From NCBI GenBank assembly GCA_024760905.1, contig CM045731.1, positions 25,350,001-25,414,000 of the forward strand: 64,000 bases of DNA, written 5' to 3'. Both the position numbers and the translations under genes were made by a program. This document shows positions 60,901 through 64,000 of the stretch, piece by piece. The DNA comes from Plotosus lineatus. Taxonomy: Eukaryota; Chordata; Actinopteri; Siluriformes; Plotosidae. A model generated the notes under the pieces. The model ran no database searches. It saw nothing but the letters and a program-made list of their open reading frames with translations, and was not told the DNA's origin. How positions within the stretch are numbered: position 1 is the first letter of the stretch; each line of letters opens with the position of its first letter.

Positions 60901-62543
60901 TTTAATTACACCTTCAATTTATATATATTTTCTTGTGCTTTGTTTTTCTGATTTCTGTATTTTCTTTCTTGTTATCTTTTTATTTTGTGTTTTGTGTCTT
61001 TCTCTATACACAGCTAAAGTGAGTTGAAATCACACAGCTAAAGTGAGACTGTTGAAATGATTGTAGCTCCTCCCCCTGTAGATGCTCATCCAATTATCAT
61101 TGCTCAGTGTGTTTAGATCTCGTTTTAGTTCAAACCAACATTGTTTTATTACTACTGTTTATCCTCCAACATGAGAAACAGAGTCGGGGCGTGGCCTGTC
61201 CGGCTGTGCAAAATGTCATGTAGTTTTTTGAGATTTTAAAACAGTGTTTTGGTTAAAGTAATATGAGGCCTAACACTGTCCACACGCTTTCATACACTAG
61301 AATGGAACACACTGTGCTGCAGGTTCAATGTTTGGGCCAACTAATCATTTTTCTGTTTAACTTGTTGTTTCAGGGCCAGATCATGGCTAACTTGAAGGCA
61401 ATGGACTCTGATTGGTTTGCTCAGAACTACATGGGCAGGAAAACAAAGGTGTGTGTGCGTGCGTGCGTGCATGCGTAGGTGGTTTGTTTATTACACATGT
61501 AATAATGTCTCCACTCGTGCTGCAGATTGGTGCACCTCCCATGGAGAAGTTTAACCTGTGGGGCGGCTCACTCTCCATCGGACATCCTTTCGGAGCCACT
61601 GGCTGTCGTCTTGTTACCACGGTAGCACACCGGCTTAAGAAGGAGGGGGGACAATACGGACTAGTGGCAGCTTGTGCTGCAGGGGGGCAGGTAAGACACA
61701 CACACACACAGTAGCATCTGTGAGTATTGCAAATTGTAAACTTAGAAGCAACAGAAATTGTCAACAAATATTTTGTGTTTCTGAGTTTGACTGAAAACTA
61801 ATTATCTAATTTGATATTGTAGCAAATTTGTATTTGTACATTTTATATTATAGAATAATTATTTAAGTGAAGTCTATAATTTCTACTAAATATTTGTATT
61901 GCGTTAAATTATTTCTTATATACATTTTTTGCAAAGAAATTTAATTTATTTCTATAATTGTAAATATTATACATATATTGTACAATTGTATTGCTAATTT
62001 GTTTAAATATAAACTTTAATAGAAGTAATATTTATTAGTTTTATAATTAGCCAACATTTTATTTATTTATTTATTTATTAATTATATAGAGCACACTTTA
62101 TTGAGTTGGTTTATATTTGAAGAATTGGATATTGATTTTAAAGTGTTTCAAGTAACACAATGTTATGTTTGTTAATTTAGTTAATTAAATTTTTTGTTTA
62201 ATATTTGTCATAATTTGTCCTATTATTTTTCAATTTTGACAGTAAGATAATTGGATTATTGTATTGTTCATATCTCTGATTTGCAGAATATTCTATACAT
62301 GTATTCTTGGATTAAATATTAACCCTATTTAATACAAAATTTTATCTTAATAAATTTTATATGTTGGGATAATGCCATAAATTATTATTCATGATTGAAA
62401 GGTCTTTTCATTAATGCTACTTTACTATGTTATAATTTAATTCCTATCAATGCAGTTGATTTTCTTCTTATCTTTGTGCTATAAAGCTTTGTTGTTTGGT
62501 TCCTCAGGGTCATGGGATGGTGATTGAGGCGTATCCACAGTAG
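48788..62543 (+). CDS. hadhb: HADHB, mitochondrial trifunctional protein beta subunit (whole gene, 15 coding exons)
   Basis: Beta subunit of the trifunctional protein: long-chain 3-ketoacyl-CoA thiolase, which cleaves 3-ketoacyl-CoA with CoA to acetyl-CoA and a shortened acyl-CoA at the mitochondrial inner membrane. Exons of 64, 42, 91, 45, 100, 88, 188, 181, 122, 80, 48, 88, 75, 165 and 36 nt join in frame to about 470 codons plus TAG (human has 474). Thiolase residues are all present: nucleophile Cys134 in [13 protein letters not shown], His375 in FHEAF, His424 in GHPFGATG and Cys454 in ACAAGGQGHG. No frameshift or stop is seen. The first coding exon is inferred; the rest is secure. Introns 4 and 7 carry LINE copies, and intron 11 carries MITEs and a minisatellite. 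Confidence 0.93.
48945..48986 (+). CDS. hadhb: HADHB exon 3 (presequence end)
   Basis: 42 nt between acceptor CTTTTAG and donor GTGAAA, encoding [13 protein letters not shown] after a split Ser. It is phase 1 at both ends. Confidence 0.82.
49297..49387 (+). CDS. hadhb: HADHB exon 4
   Basis: 91 nt, acceptor TATCAG, donor GTAAGT. Encodes [20 protein letters not shown] then RTPFLQSGT, the first beta strand of the thiolase fold. Confidence 0.94.
49523..50243. mobile_element. MITE family M1 copy (reversed) with internal duplication
   Basis: Ends cagtggtacctcaccttac and taagatgaggtaccgctg, TA flanked. The interior is the reverse complement of the copy at 1104-1775. It contains two tandem copies of a ~75-bp unit with agccaatgggagggagctgc (49939-50090). 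It lies in HADHB intron 4. Confidence 0.85.
50669..51017 (-). mobile_element. LINE family A, 3' end (minus strand)
   Basis: Minus strand: [36 protein letters not shown] and [20 protein letters not shown], then tail gctgtggcgacccctgaagg at the 50700 side. It is 5'-truncated and faces the copy at 51115-53672 head to head. Confidence 0.85.
51115..53672 (+). mobile_element. LINE family A, longest copy
   Basis: The plus strand begins inside the endonuclease ([36 protein letters not shown]) with a 359-codon frame to 52176, then a stop/shift and RT pieces ([38 protein letters not shown] at 52865) and the C-terminal region to [15 protein letters not shown]. The tail gattcgctgtgccgacccct / gccgaaaggaaaagaagaag ends at 53672. 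The 5' end is missing. It lies in HADHB intron 4. Confidence 0.88.
54011..54055 (+). CDS. hadhb: HADHB exon 5
   Basis: 45 nt, acceptor TTCTTAG, donor GTAAGT. Encodes [14 protein letters not shown], matching human [14 protein letters not shown]. The preceding 4.6-kb intron holds a MITE and LINE copies. Confidence 0.93.
54142..54241 (+). CDS. hadhb: HADHB exon 6
   Basis: 100 nt, acceptor TTTGGTAG, donor GTCAGT. Encodes [20 protein letters not shown] then [13 protein letters not shown]. Confidence 0.94.
54325..54412 (+). CDS. hadhb: HADHB exon 7 (active-site Cys134)
   Basis: 88 nt, acceptor TGTAG behind (TG)n. Encodes [20 protein letters not shown] then ISSNQAMTT. The donor GTCTCTCTC is unusual, being pyrimidine-rich from +3, but phase and homology place it here. 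Confidence 0.92.
54441..54744 (+). mobile_element. MITE family M2 copy, partial, without SINE
   Basis: Shares acctcccatcaaaactactt, the ctcacacgtg region and the end gtggaaagtgagggatcact with the other M2 copies. It has a G homopolymer near 54650-54666. The site where other copies carry a SINE is intact. Confidence 0.65.
55105..55780 (+). mobile_element. LINE family A, 5'-truncated, with target duplication
   Basis: One open frame covers most of it: [40 protein letters not shown] and [20 protein letters not shown], then the tail gctgtggcaacccctgaagg and a gaagaagaag end. The direct repeat aaatgccaatac flanks it (55075-55086, 55781-55792), with about 20 nt of extra sequence on the left. A nearly intact frame suggests a recent insertion. 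It lies in HADHB intron 7. Confidence 0.88.
56342..56529 (+). CDS. hadhb: HADHB exon 8
   Basis: 188 nt, acceptor TTGAAG behind (TG)n, donor GTGCCC. Encodes [20 protein letters not shown] through [12 protein letters not shown] and RLAHLSPE: the thiolase loop domain with the membrane-associating region. Confidence 0.94.
56632..56812 (+). CDS. hadhb: HADHB exon 9
   Basis: 181 nt, acceptor CTCTAG, donor GTGATC. Encodes [20 protein letters not shown] through [17 protein letters not shown] and SFKVP. Confidence 0.95.
56901..57022 (+). CDS. hadhb: HADHB exon 10
   Basis: 122 nt, acceptor TACACAG, donor GTCAAT. Encodes [20 protein letters not shown] through [16 protein letters not shown]. Confidence 0.93.
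57086..57148. repeat. (GT)n microsatellite at HADHB exon 11 acceptor
   Basis: About 31 GT units ending 5 nt before the tatatag acceptor of exon 11. Confidence 0.92.
57154..57233 (+). CDS. hadhb: HADHB exon 11
   Basis: 80 nt, acceptor TATATAG behind a long (TG)n, donor GTGAAC. Encodes [20 protein letters not shown] then KPKAYL. Confidence 0.94.
57340..57419 (+). repeat. left part of an acaactctacaca minisatellite
   Basis: Imperfect units such as cacaactctacacacacctc. The array resumes at 58530 after a nested MITE pair. Confidence 0.6.
57420..58528. mobile_element. MITE family M2 copy with another MITE nested in it
   Basis: Ends agtgatccctcgctactttg and ccgcggaaagtgagggatcc are inverted. The interior matches other M2 copies and contains the element at 57624-58329. 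No SINE is present at the site filled in the 15-kb and 17-kb copies. Confidence 0.75.
57624..58329. mobile_element. MITE, TIR CAGTGGA..GGTACTCG, TA flanked
   Basis: Inverted ends cagtggacccccggtactcg and cgagtaccaaggctccactg with TA borders. Contains (CT)n at 57862-57899. Non-coding; the short open frames look like nothing known. Confidence 0.75.
58530..58850 (+). repeat. acaactctacaca minisatellite, 63-bp units
   Basis: Contains a 63-bp unit twice in near-perfect tandem (58637-58762: cgcacacctgttcttacaac through tcacaactctgtgtacaact) plus looser units either side. The frames through it are repeat translations. Confidence 0.75.
58915..59758. mobile_element. hAT-like non-autonomous element
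   Basis: Ends ccggggtcgggaacctttt and ataggttcccgactcctg are inverted, with mirrored gctctgagagcc / ctcgcgagcc subterminal motifs. No transposase frame. It lies in HADHB intron 11. Confidence 0.65.
59971..60018 (+). CDS. hadhb: HADHB exon 12
   Basis: 48 nt, acceptor TTTTAG, donor GTGAGT. Encodes [15 protein letters not shown] after a split Arg. Confidence 0.93.
60469..60556 (+). CDS. hadhb: HADHB exon 13 (His375)
   Basis: 88 nt, acceptor TTTTAG, donor GTGAGT. Encodes [20 protein letters not shown] then VFEFHEAFA with the conserved HEAF histidine. Confidence 0.95.
60600..61370 (+). other. HADHB intron 13: T-rich, no other feature seen
   Basis: Contains a long pyrimidine/T-rich stretch (60655-60960). 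The frames across it are hydrophobic by composition only. Confidence 0.6.
61374..61448 (+). CDS. hadhb: HADHB exon 14
   Basis: 75 nt, acceptor TTTCAG, donor GTGTGT. Encodes [20 protein letters not shown] then GRKTK. Confidence 0.95.
61526..61690 (+). CDS. hadhb: HADHB exon 15 (His424, Cys454)
   Basis: 165 nt, acceptor TGCAG, donor GTAAGA followed by (CA)n. Encodes [20 protein letters not shown] through [10 protein letters not shown] and [11 protein letters not shown], with two catalytic thiolase residues. Confidence 0.96.
61691..62507 (+). other. HADHB intron 15: AT-rich, nothing recognised
   Basis: The donor is followed by a short (CA)n; the rest is AT-rich unique sequence without repeats or exons that I can recognise. 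Confidence 0.6.
62508..62543 (+). CDS. hadhb: HADHB exon 16 (C-terminus, stop)
   Basis: 36 nt, acceptor CCTCAG, encoding [11 protein letters not shown] then TAG at 62541-62543. It matches the human ending GHAMIVEAYPK. Confidence 0.95.
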   Translation, partial: GHGMVIEAYPQ

Positions 62544-62911
62544 ATCTGTACAGCGCTGTGAAACACACACAGAGAGAGTGGAAGGTAGATAATGTAAATA
62601 ATGGAGTTAAAACACACCACAAGGTCTTGAAGGAAGAGCTGAAAGCATCTGTGAATGTAATGGATATGTAAATTCGTGGAGTAGAATCCGCCATCGTTAC
62701 TCCTCCTACACTTTGACTGTCTGTTCAAGCCTGTTCAACGCCCACCTGCACGCTGACCCTCCTGTTACAGGATTCTGTAGATAGTTTCTATTTAAGCTGA
62801 TCTGTTTCATTCATAATGTAAATGTGTGAAAATAATATCTGGCTTAACATTCTCATCCAGTAACTTGTTGTGCATGGATAGCGATTTTTTTTTTTTTAAT
62901 TCTCAAATAAA
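62544..62911 (+). terminator. hadhb: HADHB 3' UTR with AATAAA
   Basis: Unique sequence after the stop, ending with a poly(A) signal AATAAA at 62906-62911. Cleavage is expected at about 62925-62940. Confidence 0.65.
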
Positions 62912-62929
62912 ATAATCTAAATTAAAACC

Positions 62930-63390
62930 AGGTTTTGGCCCCTTTGTGTGTTCCGTTTTTATTTGTCCAGTCATATTCTAGGACTGAGATCTGATCCAAC
63001 GGTTTCTTATGAATTACATCAACATATACTCGAGAGGCAAGTTGAACCACATCATTGGTGCTGTGCTACTTCTGCATCATTTTGAGGGTTGAGAACCAGA
63101 GTGGTGTGACCAACAGCAAGCATTTTTTACAACAATGGCAAGTTTTTGCAATATTAAAAAAATAATCAAGGATAATGCTTATGATTTCAAGTTCATACGA
63201 AACATGAAGGGACTATACTGCCGCACAGAGCTTGCCCACATTTGGCAAAATATGACCATTTTCCCCCCAGTTTGTTTTGGGTGAGACCACTGTGGCTCTC
63301 TGCCCATCTATTAGGGATCCCAGATCTTCGCTATTTAGCAGAATTCCGCTATTTTTACTCGCAAAAATGATAATTATTTATATTATGTGA
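62930..63390. other. downstream of HADHB: no gene seen
   Basis: Unique intergenic sequence with no exon, domain or repeat that I can recognise. Confidence 0.5.
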
Positions 63391-63620
63391 GGCGCGCCGC
63401 TGAAAGTTGGCGCTTGTCACAAGTGACATATGGTGCTTGTGATACAAAGTGCAGCTTATCCGGACTTCCGATCTTTCAAGTGAGCAAGTGTGCGTTGAAT
63501 ACTTGTTTAGTATTCAATTTTCACTTGCTCACTTGAAAGATCAGAAGTCCGGATAACCCGCGTTTTGTCTCACAAGCACCATATGTCACTTGTGACAAGC
63601 GCCTGCTTTCGGTGGAGCGC
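63391..63620. mobile_element. palindromic foldback MITE
   Basis: Two arms of about 100 bp (63391-63490 and 63521-63620) are near-perfect inverted copies; cgcttgtcacaagtgacata is mirrored exactly. The 30-bp centre is itself a small hairpin (ttgaatac...gtattcaa). Non-coding. Confidence 0.88.
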
Positions 63621-63654
63621 GTCACATATATGCACATATTTGCATGACTCATCA

Positions 63655-63747
63655 GAGGCAGTGACAACCTTGTGGAGAGTGCAACTCGAACCCCTAACCT
63701 TAGGATCAGTGATCCAGCGCGCTTTACCACCAGGCCACCACTGCCCA
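63655..63747 (-). mobile_element. SINE family A head fragment
   Basis: Minus strand: gggcagtggtggcctggtgg, B-box-like ggttcgagttgc, then gttgtcactgcc. The body and tail are missing. Confidence 0.7.
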
Positions 63748-64000
63748 CTGTCCATCTACTGTGGTATACAATGAAATTTGGAAATGAAATAAAATACTAT
63801 ACTGTACTATATGGTAGATGTTTCTGAGTGTTGGTGTGTGATAGAACAAAAAAACCAGTTGCAGCTCTGTCTTATTGACATCCTTAACAAAAGTTGTTAA
63901 TTTGATTAACATCTGAGAACGTAAACAATTTTCACAAAGTATGATAAAGAGTTCAAAACAAATGGGGGCGTCCGTTTACTTTTGACTGACCTTGTCCCAG

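Noticed and set aside
60635..60905. Hydrophobic Phe/Leu-rich frames suggesting a membrane protein
   Set aside because: Product of a T-rich stretch in HADHB intron 13.

Overview
This is a piece of a ray-finned fish (teleost) nuclear genome. The evidence is intron-rich genes whose proteins closely follow the vertebrate versions, very dense (CA)n and (TA)n microsatellites, many Tc1/mariner and hAT-type DNA transposons and MITEs, tRNA-headed SINEs, and APE-type LINEs. The species cannot be fixed from the sequence. There is no bacterial or viral gene set.

Three host genes are present, in the order GAREM2 (+), HADHA (-), HADHB (+). As far as I recall this is the order around human HADHA/HADHB on 2p23. 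(1) 3977-4143 and 10612-11338 are the last two coding exons of GAREM2: an SH3-ligand proline region and a C-terminal SAM domain. Earlier exons lie left of the window. (2) HADHA, the mitochondrial trifunctional protein alpha subunit, is complete on the minus strand from the ATG at 44169 to the stop at 18094. I rebuilt 20 coding exons, including a 42-nt microexon, that join in one frame to 763 residues, the human length. (3) HADHB, the beta subunit (3-ketoacyl-CoA thiolase), runs on the plus strand to the stop at 62543. Fifteen coding exons join in frame to about 470 residues. The first coding exon (48788-48851) is inferred, and a non-coding first exon probably ends at 44556. HADHA and HADHB are head to head, so 44170-44400 is a probable bidirectional promoter for two subunits of the same beta-oxidation complex.

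Most of the rest is transposable-element sequence. GAREM2 introns and its 3' flank hold MITEs, several SINE families and a hairpin hAT MITE with a perfect 8-bp target duplication. HADHA intron 14 (21839-31040) is a stack of LINE, Tc1, SINE and MITE insertions. HADHA intron 6 (34879-40755) holds one DNA transposon with 8-bp flanking duplications and a THAP-domain exon; into it a chimera of two LINE families has been inserted. HADHB introns 4 and 7 hold further LINE copies. Downstream of HADHB (62930-64000) there is only repeat sequence, including a near-perfect palindrome.

The most interesting signals are: short HADHA introns with (AC)n just after the donor and complementary (GT)n just before the acceptor; a LINE-LINE chimera that looks like a template switch; a possible HDV-like ribozyme fold at the 5' end of one LINE family; and one SINE body carrying two different LINE-type tails.
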